From: Tenacibaculum maritimum NCIMB 2154
GTDB lineage: Bacteria > Bacteroidota > Bacteroidia > Flavobacteriales > Flavobacteriaceae
NCBI RefSeq assembly: GCF_900119795.1
Contig: NZ_LT634361.1
Coordinates: forward strand, 434,001 to 498,000
Direction: 5' to 3'
Length of the DNA: 64,000 nt
The translations under genes and the position numbers were made by a program. Positions 16,690 through 25,906 of this stretch are shown in pieces (the stretch's first letter is position 1; each line of letters opens with the position of its first letter). A model generated the notes under the pieces. The model saw only the letters and a list, made by a program, of their open reading frames with translations. It made no database searches and was not told the origin of the DNA.

Positions 16690-18108
16690 ATGAAAATTCT
16701 CGTAACCGGCACAACAGGATATATTGCAAAACGACTAATTCCAGTATTACTGGAAAAAAAGCATACGCTTGTTTGCTGCGTTCGAGATAAACATAGAATT
16801 CCTGAAGAATTTCAAGATAACAATCAAATTGAGTTTGTAGTAGTTGACTTTTTAAAAAAAGCAGATGTTAGCATTCCTTCAGATATTGATATAGCCTATT
16901 ATTTAATCCATTCTATGTCCACTAGCAGTAGTAATTTTGATAGTTTAGAACGTATTTGTGCTACTAATTTTAATCATTTAATTAGCCAAACGTCTTGCAA
17001 ACAGGTTATTTATTTAAGTGGAATTGTAAATGATGATTCATTGTCTAAACATTTGAAATCGCGCTATAAAGTTGAAGAAATCTTAAGTAGTTCAACCTAC
17101 GCACTTACAACATTAAGAGCGGGAATTATTGTAGGTAGCGGGAGTGCTTCTTTTGAAATTATTAGAGATCTGGTAGAAAAATTACCAATTATGGTAGCTC
17201 CTAAATGGTTGCATACGAAAACGCAACCAATAGCAATAAGAGATGTGTTAACTTATTTGACAGAAGCTATAGGAAAGGATGCTTTATATGATGGTTCTTT
17301 TGATATTTATGGACCAGAGGTGTTAACCTATAAGCAAATGTTGTTACAGTTTGCGGAGATTAGAGGATTTAAAAGGTGGATTTTAACGTTGCCTGTTTTA
17401 ACGCCCAAGTTGTCATCGTATTGGTTGTATTTTGTTACTTCTACCTCCTTTAATTTGGCAAGATCATTAGTAGATAGTATGAAGGTTCCAGTAATAGGAA
17501 AAGAGAGTGCCATTAAAAATAATATAAAAATTACTCCATTAACTTATAAAATGGCCATACAAAAAGCCTTTTCTAAAATAGCTCAAAATTCAATAGTCTC
17601 TAGCTGGAAAGATGCTATGATAAGTGGTGTTTTTAAGTCGGAATACACAAAGTATATAGACTTACCCAATTATGGATGTTTTAAAGATCTTAGAAGTCGT
17701 GTGATTAAAAATGAGGAAAAAACCTTAAATAAAATATGGGAAATAGGAGGCAAGAGAGGGTGGTATAAATTCAATTTTTTGTGGCGATTTAGAGGTTTTA
17801 TAGACCAGCTTTTTGGAGGTGTGGGCTTAAGGAGGGGAAGAAGGCATGACTCAGAGTTAAAAATAGGAGATGCAATAGATTTTTGGCGAGTGTTGTTGGC
17901 AGACAAAAAACAGAAGCGACTTTTATTGTTTGCAGAGATGAAATTACCGGGAGAAGCTTGGCTGGAATTTAAAATTATAAAAAACAAATTGTACCAAAGA
18001 GCTGTTTTCAGACCTAAAGGTGTTTTGGGGAGGTTATATTGGTATAGCGTATTGCCTTTTCACGCATTTGTTTTTAGAGGGATGATTCACGAATTAATAA
18101 AAGAATAA
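16690..18108 (+). CDS. NAD(P)-binding epimerase-like protein with DUF2867 C-terminus
   Basis: 472 residues. The N-terminal half is an extended-SDR Rossmann domain (LVTGTTGYIAKRLIP) without a clear YxxxK catalytic pair. The C-terminal ~150 residues have the DUF2867 pattern (WRVLLADKKQKRLLLFAEMK, then GxAWLEF). Genes of this architecture are often found with photolyase clusters in marine bacteria; no reaction is established to my knowledge. Overlaps the next gene by one base. Confidence 0.8.
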   Translation: MKILVTGTTGYIAKRLIPVLLEKKHTLVCCVRDKHRIPEEFQDNNQIEFVVVDFLKKADVSIPSDIDIAYYLIHSMSTSSSNFDSLERICATNFNHLISQTSCKQVIYLSGIVNDDSLSKHLKSRYKVEEILSSSTYALTTLRAGIIVGSGSASFEIIRDLVEKLPIMVAPKWLHTKTQPIAIRDVLTYLTEAIGKDALYDGSFDIYGPEVLTYKQMLLQFAEIRGFKRWILTLPVLTPKLSSYWLYFVTSTSFNLARSLVDSMKVPVIGKESAIKNNIKITPLTYKMAIQKAFSKIAQNSIVSSWKDAMISGVFKSEYTKYIDLPNYGCFKDLRSRVIKNEEKTLNKIWEIGGKRGWYKFNFLWRFRGFIDQLFGGVGLRRGRRHDSELKIGDAIDFWRVLLADKKQKRLLLFAEMKLPGEAWLEFKIIKNKLYQRAVFRPKGVLGRLYWYSVLPFHAFVFRGMIHELIKE

Positions 18109-18788
18109 TGATGAAAACAATTTTAGTAGTAGGAGGTAGTAAAGGAATAGGGAAAGCAATTGTTGAGGTGTTAAAAAAAGAGCATAAAATTGTGGTTTTT
18201 AGTAGAACAGCAATGAATGAAGAAAAAAACAGTACTCATTTTTGCTTAAATGTTTTAGAAGACGAGCTCCCTGAGATCCCAACGCTTCACGGACTGGTAT
18301 ATTGTCCTGGAAGTATAAACTTAAAGCCTTTTACAAGGTTGAGTTTAAATGATTTTAAAGAAGATTTTAATGTCAATGTATTGGGGGCTATCAGAGTTAT
18401 AAAAAAATACGAACAAAGTTTAAAAGCTAATTCAGGAAATATTGTATTGTTTAGTTCTGTGGCAACGAAATTAGGGATGCCTTTTCATACAAGCGTTGCT
18501 GCTAGTAAATCGGCGGTAGAAGGATTAGGAAAGTCATTAGCAGCAGAGTATGCTACTAAAATAACGGTCAATATCATAGCGCCAACGGTAACAGATACTC
18601 CTTTGGCAGCTAGGTTGTTAAGGAATGATAAGCAAAAGGAAATCATGAAAGAACGCCATCCTTTAAAAACGTATTTAAAAGCAAGAGAGGTGGCAATATT
18701 GGCATCTTATTTATTATCTGATGAATCAAAAGCAATTTCAGGTCAAGTATTTCCTATTGATGCAGGAATGGTTAGCCTAAAAATATAA
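18108..18788 (+). CDS. Short-chain dehydrogenase-like protein lacking the catalytic tyrosine
   Basis: 226 residues with the SDR glycine motif (LVVGGSKGIGKAI), the NNAG-equivalent (VYCPGSINL), and the serine strand (IVLFSSVA). At the YxxxK position the sequence is VAASK, so the Lys is kept but the Tyr is Val. The related subfamily in photolyase operons seems to share this loss. It may bind NADP without normal carbonyl reduction. Starts at the ATGATG overlapping the previous stop. Confidence 0.85.
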   Translation: MMKTILVVGGSKGIGKAIVEVLKKEHKIVVFSRTAMNEEKNSTHFCLNVLEDELPEIPTLHGLVYCPGSINLKPFTRLSLNDFKEDFNVNVLGAIRVIKKYEQSLKANSGNIVLFSSVATKLGMPFHTSVAASKSAVEGLGKSLAAEYATKITVNIIAPTVTDTPLAARLLRNDKQKEIMKERHPLKTYLKAREVAILASYLLSDESKAISGQVFPIDAGMVSLKI

Positions 18789-18791
18789 CTA

Positions 18792-19322
18792 ATGAAAAAT
18801 AATATTTTTTTATACGTCCTTATCATGCTAGTCCAAGAACCTTTTACGATTGATTTTACAAACCCCTCTGTTATTACGAATTGGCGTCAAACGAATGACG
18901 ATGTAATGGGAGGAGTTTCTAGCTCTAAAATGGTATTAGATCAAAAAGGAAATGGTGTTTTTTTAGGAACCGTATCTACCAAAAATAATGGTGGCTTTGC
19001 AATGACTCGCTTCCCACTACGAGTCAATTTTCCTGAAAATATAACAAAAGTAATATTGCACTTAAAGGGAGATGGAAAAAGATATCAATTTCGACTAAAA
19101 TCTGATATAAAGCAGCGATTTTCGTACGTGCAGTACTTTCAAACAACTACCGAAAAGGAGCAGATTGTGTTATTGCTAAAAGATTTTTATCCTGCATTTA
19201 GGGGAAGAACGTTGAACAAAGAAAATTTTTCAGGAAACCAAATAAAAGAAATAGCTATTTTAATAGGAAATAAGAAAGATGAAGAATTTAAGTTAATGAT
19301 AGATAAAATAATAATTGAATAG
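18792..19322 (+). CDS. CIA30-family protein
   Basis: 176 residues with the CIA30/NDUFAF1-like signature (NWRQTNDDVMGGVSSSKM), a galactose-binding-like jelly roll, and a matching C-terminal half. The N-terminus is hydrophobic. The eukaryotic relative assembles complex I; bacterial copies sit in stress and photolyase operons with unknown function. The gap to the preceding gene is only a few bases. Confidence 0.83.
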   Translation: MKNNIFLYVLIMLVQEPFTIDFTNPSVITNWRQTNDDVMGGVSSSKMVLDQKGNGVFLGTVSTKNNGGFAMTRFPLRVNFPENITKVILHLKGDGKRYQFRLKSDIKQRFSYVQYFQTTTEKEQIVLLLKDFYPAFRGRTLNKENFSGNQIKEIAILIGNKKDEEFKLMIDKIIIE

Positions 19323-19343
19323 AAAGTAAAAGATATTACAATT

Positions 19344-19889
19344 ATGAATTTTATCAAAATAATAATTATAATGACCTTTTTTACCTCACAAAGTCAAAAT
19401 GAACAGTTGGTTACTAGTATTTACGATATAAAAATTAAAGATCTTAATGGAACTCCAATTGATTTAAAAGTGTATCAAGGAAAAAAAATCCTTTTTGTAA
19501 ATGTAGCTTCCAAATGTGGCTTCACAAAACAGTATGATGATTTACAAAAATTGTATGAAAAATACCAAGAGGAACTCATGGTTATAGGAGTACCTTGCAA
19601 TCAGTTTGGTGGGCAAGAACCAGGGAGTTCAGAAGAAATTCAATCTTTTTGTAGGCTTAATTATGGGGTTCGCTTTTTAATTACAGAAAAGATAGCAGTA
19701 AAGGGTGAAAAGCAACATGATTTGTACAAGTGGTTGACTAAAAAAGAATTTAATCAGGTTAAAAACTCTTCTGTAAAATGGAATTTTCAGAAATATTTAA
19801 TTGACGAAACAGGAAAGTTTATAGATTACTATTTTTCAATAACCAAGCCAACTAGTAGCAGAATAACCAAACATCTTATAAGAAAATGA
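19344..19889 (+). CDS. Glutathione peroxidase-family thiol peroxidase
   Basis: 181 residues with an N-terminal signal-like stretch. The catalytic tetrad elements are present: Cys in ASKCGFT, Gln in PCNQFGGQEP, and Trp/Asn in KWNFQKYLI. The peroxidatic residue is Cys, not Sec; most such bacterial enzymes use thioredoxin. A role in removing lipid or other peroxides formed by light fits the operon. Confidence 0.92.
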   Translation: MNFIKIIIIMTFFTSQSQNEQLVTSIYDIKIKDLNGTPIDLKVYQGKKILFVNVASKCGFTKQYDDLQKLYEKYQEELMVIGVPCNQFGGQEPGSSEEIQSFCRLNYGVRFLITEKIAVKGEKQHDLYKWLTKKEFNQVKNSSVKWNFQKYLIDETGKFIDYYFSITKPTSSRITKHLIRK

Positions 19890-20368
19890 TTACATTTTTT
19901 AAACATTCAGGAATATATACACTGGAGGCTTCACAAGAATTAAATATAGCTATAGAAAAGGCATGGGATTACTTTTCTTCTCCAGAAAATCTAGCAAGTA
20001 TAACTCCTCCTAAAATGGGGTTTCAAATTACTGCTAAAGTTGATAAAAAAGCATATCAAGGGCAAATAATAACATATAAGGTTTCTCCAGTTTTAGGGAT
20101 TAAAATGAATTGGGTAACAGAAATAACAGTAGTAAAAGAACAAAACTTTTTTGTTGATGAACAGCGTTTTGGTCCATATAAAATGTGGCATCACGAGCAT
20201 TGGTTTGAGAAGTTGCCTGATGGGAAAACGTTGATGAAGGATAAAGTTTCGTACAAACTTCCTTTTGGTATTTTAGGCCGCTTAGCGCATAAGATATTTG
20301 TTAAAAGTGAGTTGAAGGCTATTTTTGAATACCGTTTTAAAACATTAAATGCGTTATTTAATGGATAG
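19886..20368 (+). CDS. SRPBCC (START-like) ligand-binding protein
   Basis: 160 residues. The polyketide-cyclase-like helix-grip pattern is visible (AIEKAWDYFSSPENLASITPP at the start, with HEHWFEKLPDGKT later). These proteins bind hydrophobic ligands and frequently lie beside photolyase genes. Overlaps the upstream peroxidase by ATGA and the photolyase by eight bases. Confidence 0.85.
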   Translation: MITFFKHSGIYTLEASQELNIAIEKAWDYFSSPENLASITPPKMGFQITAKVDKKAYQGQIITYKVSPVLGIKMNWVTEITVVKEQNFFVDEQRFGPYKMWHHEHWFEKLPDGKTLMKDKVSYKLPFGILGRLAHKIFVKSELKAIFEYRFKTLNALFNG

Positions 20369-21647
20369 AGAAGTGGTTGTTTTTTGGTTTCGTAGAGATT
20401 TGCGATTGGATGATAATAGAGGTTTATTTGCTGCATTGAACTCAGGTAAATTGGTACTGCCTCTTTTTATCTTTGATGAAGAAATTACCCAGAAGCTACC
20501 CAAAAATGATGCGCGTATATCGTTTATTTATCAGACTTTGAGTGATTTGGATGGTGAGTTAAAGCGTATGGGGAGTTCTTTACTTGTTAAACAAGGAAAA
20601 CCTATGGAGGTTTGGAAAGATTTAGTAGCTACCTTTTCTATTGCATCAGTATATTTTAATGAAGATTATGAGCCTTATGCAAGAAAAAGAGATGCCGATT
20701 TGCAATTGTTCTTAAAATCAGTAAATATTCAAGCACACGCTTATAAAGATCAAGTTATTTTTGAAAAAGAAGAAGTGGTTAAAAAAGATGGCTTGCCTTA
20801 TACGGTATTTACTCCCTATAAAAAGAAGTGGTTGCAAACGCTTAATAAAGAAAAAGATTTGACTTTTTTTAAAGTTAAGGAGTGTTATTTTTATAAGCAT
20901 CAATTACGTTTTCCGTTATTGCATGAATTAGGTTTTGAAGTTAGTACAATCAAAGTAAAACCCTATAACCTATCAAATTTAAAAGTGTATGATAGTTATA
21001 GAGACTTTCCTGGTGAAGATACAACATCATACCTGTCTCCATACTTGCGTTTTGGATTGGTTAGCATTCGTAAAATGGTGTCGTTAGCGTTAGTAACCAA
21101 TGCTGTTTTTTTAAGTGAATTGATTTGGAGAGAATTTTTTATGCAAATAATCTATCATTTTCCTCAGGTAGTTACCCAAAACTTTAAGCGAAAATATGAT
21201 GGTATTCAATGGAGAAATAACGAAGAAGAATTTAAAAAGTGGTGTGCAGGAACAACAGGTTACCCAATGGTAGATGCAGGAATGCGAGCGCTTAATGAAA
21301 CGGGGTATATGCACAATAGAGTGCGTATGATAACGGCAGGTTTTTTATGCAAACACTTGCTTATAGATTGGCGTTGGGGAGAAGCGTATTTCGCTCAAAA
21401 ATTATTGGATTATGATATGTCTGCAAATAATGGAAATTGGCAATGGGCTTCGGGTACAGGTTGCGATGCAGCCCCTTATTTTAGAATCTTTAATCCGTCT
21501 GAGCAACTTAAAAAATTCGATAAAAATTTAGTATATATAAAAAAGTGGATTCAAGATTTTGAGGAGTTAAGTTATCCTATGCCTATGGTGGTACATAAAT
21601 TTGCAAGAGAAAGAGCTATTGAAACTTATAAACAAGGATTGTTATAA
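20361..21647 (+). CDS. Cryptochrome/DNA photolyase family protein
   Basis: 428 residues from ATG 20361; an in-frame ATG at 20349 is less likely. The N-terminal antenna domain starts VVVFWFRRDLRLDDN. The C-terminal FAD domain has the strong class I signature, including GYPMVDAGMRAL, HNRVRMITAGFL and DYDMSANNGNWQWASGTGCDA with the lesion-contacting Asn-Trp region. It most likely repairs cyclobutane pyrimidine dimers with blue light. Last gene of the light-stress operon; a strong hairpin follows. Confidence 0.93.
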   Translation: MDREVVVFWFRRDLRLDDNRGLFAALNSGKLVLPLFIFDEEITQKLPKNDARISFIYQTLSDLDGELKRMGSSLLVKQGKPMEVWKDLVATFSIASVYFNEDYEPYARKRDADLQLFLKSVNIQAHAYKDQVIFEKEEVVKKDGLPYTVFTPYKKKWLQTLNKEKDLTFFKVKECYFYKHQLRFPLLHELGFEVSTIKVKPYNLSNLKVYDSYRDFPGEDTTSYLSPYLRFGLVSIRKMVSLALVTNAVFLSELIWREFFMQIIYHFPQVVTQNFKRKYDGIQWRNNEEEFKKWCAGTTGYPMVDAGMRALNETGYMHNRVRMITAGFLCKHLLIDWRWGEAYFAQKLLDYDMSANNGNWQWASGTGCDAAPYFRIFNPSEQLKKFDKNLVYIKKWIQDFEELSYPMPMVVHKFARERAIETYKQGLL

Positions 21648-21711
21648 AGAGGATGGTGTAATTCTTAATGTAAATATTGTGTTTATTGCATTAAAGAAGA
21701 ATTATTTTACG

Positions 21712-21754
21712 AATGTAGTATTTGATAAAGGGTATAGATATCAAATACTACATT
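21712..21754. terminator. Bidirectional terminator hairpin
   Basis: A perfect 16-bp stem (AATGTAGTATTTGATA with its complement) around an 11-base loop, between the ends of the photolyase gene and the convergent dehydrogenase gene. Confidence 0.75.
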
Positions 21755-21771
21755 GTTATATGTTGTCAAGT

Positions 21772-22668
21772 TTACTCTAAAAAATCAGGTTTTTTGTAAG
21801 CAGGATTAGGGTAGGTATAGAATCCTTCCCCTGTAGCAACACCTAATTTATGTTGCTCAATAAAATTTTCTTTTAAAAATTTAACTTTCTTTATTTTAAT
21901 AGGGTCTTTTGTTTTATCAGCAACCATCATTGTTACGTTGTATAAAGTTGTCAATCCTACTACATCTAGCATTGCTAAAGGTCCCATTGGTGAACCAGTA
22001 GCTTTCATCCATGTTTTATCTATTGTTTCAACAGTAGCTACTTCTTGAGCTAAAAGGTCGGTGGCAGACTCAAAAAGAGGAACTAACATTGAATTGATAA
22101 TATAACCAGGTTGTTCTTTTTTCAAAGGCAAAGCAAGCATTCCAATTGCTTTAGAAAATTGAACAACATCATTAAACACGTTTGCATCAGTGTTTGCATG
22201 CCCCATTATTTCTGCGGTATTACGTTTCCATATATTATTTGCAAAATGAAGTGCTAAGAACTTTTCAGGTCGTTGAGTTACTTCAGCAAAATCACTTGGA
22301 ACCATGGTAGAAGAGTTTGTTACAAAAACAGTTTTTTCAGGAGCTAATGCCGCAAGATCTTGATAAAAAGAGGTTTTGATTTGAGGGTTTTCTGGAATGG
22401 ATTCAATCACTAAATCCGCATCTTTTACAGCCTCTTTTAAATTAGAAGTATAACGTAAATTTTTATAAGTAGTATCTAATTGCTCTTTTGTTGCATTTAG
22501 ATCGGTTTTATACGATTCACTTAGCGTATTAAATTTTAATTTTGCGTTCTCTAAAATTTCATTATTAATGTCAAAAACAGTAACATTAAAGCCATGAAAA
22601 GCCGTTTGAAAAGCGATTTGATAACCTAATATTCCACTGCCAGCTACGGTGATGTTTTTATAATTCAT
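21772..22668 (-). CDS. 3-hydroxyacyl-CoA dehydrogenase
   Basis: 298 residues. An N-terminal NAD Rossmann motif (VAGSGILGYQIA), catalytic His in ALHFANN, Glu-containing EIMGH, and the conserved QPGYIINSML are as in Hbd/HADH enzymes. It oxidises 3-hydroxyacyl-CoA to 3-ketoacyl-CoA. Single gene, convergent with the photolyase operon. Confidence 0.93.
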   Translation of the reverse strand: MNYKNITVAGSGILGYQIAFQTAFHGFNVTVFDINNEILENAKLKFNTLSESYKTDLNATKEQLDTTYKNLRYTSNLKEAVKDADLVIESIPENPQIKTSFYQDLAALAPEKTVFVTNSSTMVPSDFAEVTQRPEKFLALHFANNIWKRNTAEIMGHANTDANVFNDVVQFSKAIGMLALPLKKEQPGYIINSMLVPLFESATDLLAQEVATVETIDKTWMKATGSPMGPLAMLDVVGLTTLYNVTMMVADKTKDPIKIKKVKFLKENFIEQHKLGVATGEGFYTYPNPAYKKPDFLE

Positions 22669-22784
22669 TTTTTAGTATTTAATATTGATGATATATGGGG
22701 TATTTTTAAATAAGAGGTATGACTTCAAGAACCCCTTATGGTATATGAATCTCAAATTTAAATTAAAAAGAGCAGGAATTAAAA

Positions 22785-23033
22785 TTATAACAATAGGTTG
22801 TTTTTATGAGTAGATTGTTTTTTGGTTTGTTGTGAAAAGAATCTCCTTTGTACTAATTTTTTGGGATTCATAAAAAGCGAAGACATCCTTAAAATCTTAG
22901 GTTTTTCTACTGCTCCATGGCATACAAAGTAAGGGGCTATTTTTTGTAGAAGTTTAGCATCCGTTTCTCCTAAGTAAAACTCTCGATACCGAATGATGGT
23001 ATGGTATGTAGAATAATTGTTAGGTTGTTGCAT
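22785..23033 (-). CDS. Small hypothetical protein
   Basis: 82 residues with no recognised domain. The first 50 residues (for instance TIIRYREFYLGETDAKLLQK) look protein-like, while the tail is basic and low in complexity. No clear ribosome site is visible. It may be a real small gene or a spurious frame. Confidence 0.35.
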   Translation of the reverse strand: MQQPNNYSTYHTIIRYREFYLGETDAKLLQKIAPYFVCHGAVEKPKILRMSSLFMNPKKLVQRRFFSQQTKKQSTHKNNLLL

Positions 23034-23155
23034 GAAAGCAATGCCCTGTTTTGATAATTTGAATAAAGAAAAAAGATACTATTTTCTTTGAAATTAATTT
23101 ACAACGATATAAAGGTTATAAAAAATAGGAGCATAAAAAAGGCATTGCTATATTG

Positions 23156-23605
23156 TTATAGTTGTGCTGTAATTAGCCCCTTTATGATATTTATAATGTT
23201 TTCAGCTCCGTACCTGTTTAATACTGTGTGGTTTAGGGTTGGTGACCAAAAACTGCTGATCCAAAGTGTGTGGTAATCGTATTTATCTGCAATTTCATCT
23301 ACTTTTTTAACTGTCATTCCTCCAGTTCTAGTAGCGCAGATAATGATATTACAAGCTTCTTTTGCTAGTTCTTCAACGGTATTATCGTGTATCATTCGAC
23401 TATTTGGATCTCCTTGGCTTTCAAAGCCAATTTTAATTTTTCCAATAGTAATTGATAGAAATATATCATGATTATAATTAATCGGGGTAATAGATGGAAT
23501 GGCATTATCAGGATATAATTCTAAAATTAGCTGGCATACTTTTTTTATAGTTTCTGATTTTCCTTGGTTTGATTTTCCATGAACGGCAATGATCGTATTA
23601 TTCAT
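23156..23605 (-). CDS. Small P-loop NTPase-like protein of unknown function
   Basis: 149 residues with a Walker A loop at the N-terminus (AVHGKSNQGKSETI) and a hydrophobic strand followed by CATRTGG that may hold a Walker B or switch element. It looks like a minimal single-domain nucleotide-binding protein of the kind that checks a resource and signals. No partner gene is nearby. Fold confidence is good; function unknown. Confidence 0.75.
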   Translation of the reverse strand: MNNTIIAVHGKSNQGKSETIKKVCQLILELYPDNAIPSITPINYNHDIFLSITIGKIKIGFESQGDPNSRMIHDNTVEELAKEACNIIICATRTGGMTVKKVDEIADKYDYHTLWISSFWSPTLNHTVLNRYGAENIINIIKGLITAQL

Positions 23606-23967
23606 ATCGTTTAATTTTTGTTGATGCTCTCTTAAAATTTTCTGAGAGGTAGTCTTAGGAATAAATTTAGCGCTGTTTTTTGGGTTATAACTAAAATTTA
23701 TCGGCTACGTATGTATGATTAATAGCCTTTCAAAGTTAAATGAAAAAGAATAGCAATCAAAATCGTAGTAATAGATTGTTTTGTTAACTTGTTGTTTGTT
23801 AGTGTTTTGTGTATAAGTACGTATTTCAATTAGCGTATAATTACGTAGGTATTTAAAATAAAAAGGAGTACTATTGATCGTTAAATACGCAAAGATCTAG
23901 TAGCGTTGAGGTTTTACATAAAAAAGTTTTTTCCTTCGTTTTTATTCTCAAAAAATGCAGAGATAAG
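23606..23967. other. Gene-poor interval with TACGTA repeats and a repeated AT-rich motif
   Basis: No coding frame is convincing. Two TACGTA palindromes lie about 23 bases apart near 23815-23855. At 23937-23963 the phrase ATTCTCAAAAAATGCAGAGA occurs; it returns at the start of the two long direct repeats bordering the toxin island (26330 and near 34780). Nothing else is recognised. Confidence 0.4.
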
Positions 23968-24855
23968 CTATTTAAATTTCTTTTTTATTTGATTAATAAA
24001 AGCATTCTCTATTGCTGTTATGTTGTTAAGGCTAGCAATAAACCAATCCCTTTTTCCTTGGTTATTTTTGAATGGGATACTTTTTAAATTGTTGTTTGTT
24101 AGAAATGGTGTAATTGCCCATTCAGCCATAATAGATATTCCTAAATTTGCGCTAACTAGTTGTATGATAGCTTCAGTTAGTTGTACTTTTTGGATGGAAT
24201 TAACCCAGTTAATGTCGTTTTTTAAGATATTGGTGAGGACGTAATTTTTTTCTTCTGGAATGTCATAAATAATTAGGTTTTGTTCTTTTAGGTCAGATAA
24301 TTCAAGATTTTCAAAGGCTGCCAAACTATTTTCTTTTGAAGTAACGATAACCATTTTATCACTTATGAGTGGCTCAAAATGTATTGATGAGGTATGTGAT
24401 TTATTACTTACAATTGCTAGATCAATTTTTCCTTCAGATAGAAATTGAAGCGGTTTTTGGGTTGCTTCTATATTGATTTGAACGTTAATGTCTGGTTTTC
24501 TTTTTTTGAATTTTTGAACAACATTAGGAAGCCAATGATAACAGGTATAGCACTCAGTAGTTAATCGAATTTCTTTTTTCTCACCTTTTTTCAATTCATC
24601 GAGTTTGGCGTTGAGTAGGCTAAAAGATATTAATAATTTTTCTGAAGTTTTATAGAGTATTTCCCCTGCTTCTGTCAGAAGCAATTTTTTATTTAACCTG
24701 TTGAATACTTTAAGGCCTATTTCTTCTTCCATTTTTTTTAGTTGATGACTTAATGCAGGTTGCGAAAGAAATAATTTTTCTGAAGCTTTTGTTATAGAGC
24801 CCTCTTTTACAATGGTATTGATCATTTTTAGGTTTCTTAAAGAAATATTCATCAT
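23968..24855 (-). CDS. LysR-family transcriptional regulator
   Basis: 295 residues. The N-terminal LysR helix-turn-helix is typical (EGSITKASEKLFLSQPALSHQL) and the C-terminal part is a periplasmic-binding-like effector domain. It is divergent from the haloalkane-dehalogenase-like gene, and an inverted repeat lies between them, so it probably controls that gene and itself. Inducer unknown. Confidence 0.92.
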   Translation of the reverse strand: MMNISLRNLKMINTIVKEGSITKASEKLFLSQPALSHQLKKMEEEIGLKVFNRLNKKLLLTEAGEILYKTSEKLLISFSLLNAKLDELKKGEKKEIRLTTECYTCYHWLPNVVQKFKKRKPDINVQINIEATQKPLQFLSEGKIDLAIVSNKSHTSSIHFEPLISDKMVIVTSKENSLAAFENLELSDLKEQNLIIYDIPEEKNYVLTNILKNDINWVNSIQKVQLTEAIIQLVSANLGISIMAEWAITPFLTNNNLKSIPFKNNQGKRDWFIASLNNITAIENAFINQIKKKFK

Positions 24856-24857
24856 TC

Positions 24858-24886
24858 ATTAATTTTATAATTATCATAAAATTAAT
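24858..24886. promoter_or_regulatory. LysR operator candidate
   Basis: Perfect 11-bp arms ATTAATTTTAT and ATAAAATTAAT with a 7-base spacer, immediately beside the LysR start and just upstream of the hydrolase promoter. Position and symmetry fit a LysR regulatory site. Confidence 0.65.
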
Positions 24887-24894
24887 TCATTTTT

Positions 24895-24921
24895 TTGATG
24901 TGTGCAAAAAAGATATTTTTG
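24895..24921 (+). promoter_or_regulatory. Promoter of the haloalkane-dehalogenase-like gene
   Basis: TTG at 24895-24897, 16 bases, then TATTTTTG (TAnnTTTG) at 24914-24921. It lies 26 bases before the ATG and directly beside the LysR palindrome. Confidence 0.6.
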
Positions 24922-24946
24922 ACTCAGGAATTTTAACTTAAAAATA

Positions 24947-25906
24947 ATGAAATACACAATTCAAGTTTGGAGTACTAGAAGTATCATTTTAGTACCTACA
25001 TTTATTCTAATATTCATTTTTAATACAAATATTATGGGACAAAAAAGTAAGGCAGAATCTAATTATTATGAAGTATACGGTAGTAATATGCATGTACTAG
25101 AATATGGTAAAGGAAAAGGAAACCCTATTCTTTTTTTACATGGAAATCCTTCTAGTAGCTTTTTATGGAGAAATATTACTCCTTATGTAGAAGGAATAGG
25201 GAATCATATTATTATTCCAGATCTTATAGGTATGGGGAAGTCGGATAAACCATCTATTGATTATACTTATATGGAGCAGTACGCTTATATTGAAAAATTG
25301 ATTAATAAAATGGAGCTTAAAGATATAATTCTTGTATTGCATGATTGGGGGTCTGGGCTAGGATTTAATTATTTTGCAAACCATCAAGATAATGTAAAAG
25401 GAATTGTTTTTATGGAAGGGATTATAGAGGATATAGGAGCTTATTTTGATAAAGATACGCAAGCATTTTTTAAAAGATTAAGAGGAAAGGAAGGGTATAA
25501 AATGATTGCAGAAGAAAATATTTTCTTAAACGATGTTTTGCCTACCTGGGTTGTTAGAGGCTTGACAGATAATGAACTAGAGTCTTATAAAGCACCGTTT
25601 AAAACTATTGAAAGTAGAAAGCCTATTTGGAAATTTGTTTCTCAAGTACCATTTAATGGAAAACCTGAATTAACATCTGCGATTGTGAAAAATTATAGAG
25701 AACAGTTGCAAAAATCGAATATTCCAAAAATGTTTTTTTATGCAGAACCTGGAGCTTTTATGCCAGAAAAAGTGCGCAATTGGATAATTGATAATATTTC
25801 AAATATGGAGGTTGTAAATATAGGTGCAGGAACCCATTTCATTCAAGAGGATAACCCAGATTTAATTGGTCAAAAAATAAAGGAGTTTATACTAAAGCTT
25901 CAATAA
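24947..25906 (+). CDS. Haloalkane dehalogenase-like alpha/beta hydrolase
   Basis: 319 residues; an N-terminal hydrophobic stretch (12-30) suggests export. The pattern is that of subfamily HLD-II: Asn67 in HGNPSSS and Trp134 as halide-stabilising residues, nucleophile Asp133 in HDWGSGLGF, Glu157 in FMEGII as acid, and His297 in GTHFIQED as base. Hydrolysis of a carbon-halogen bond is plausible; epoxide hydrolase activity cannot be excluded. Divergent LysR control. Confidence 0.85.
   Translation: MKYTIQVWSTRSIILVPTFILIFIFNTNIMGQKSKAESNYYEVYGSNMHVLEYGKGKGNPILFLHGNPSSSFLWRNITPYVEGIGNHIIIPDLIGMGKSDKPSIDYTYMEQYAYIEKLINKMELKDIILVLHDWGSGLGFNYFANHQDNVKGIVFMEGIIEDIGAYFDKDTQAFFKRLRGKEGYKMIAEENIFLNDVLPTWVVRGLTDNELESYKAPFKTIESRKPIWKFVSQVPFNGKPELTSAIVKNYREQLQKSNIPKMFFYAEPGAFMPEKVRNWIIDNISNMEVVNIGAGTHFIQEDNPDLIGQKIKEFILKLQ

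Noticed and set aside
24947..25906. Assignment of the alpha/beta hydrolase as an epoxide hydrolase or simple esterase
   Set aside because: The Asn-Trp halide pair with Asp nucleophile and Glu acid matches HLD-II haloalkane dehalogenases better, though activity is untested.
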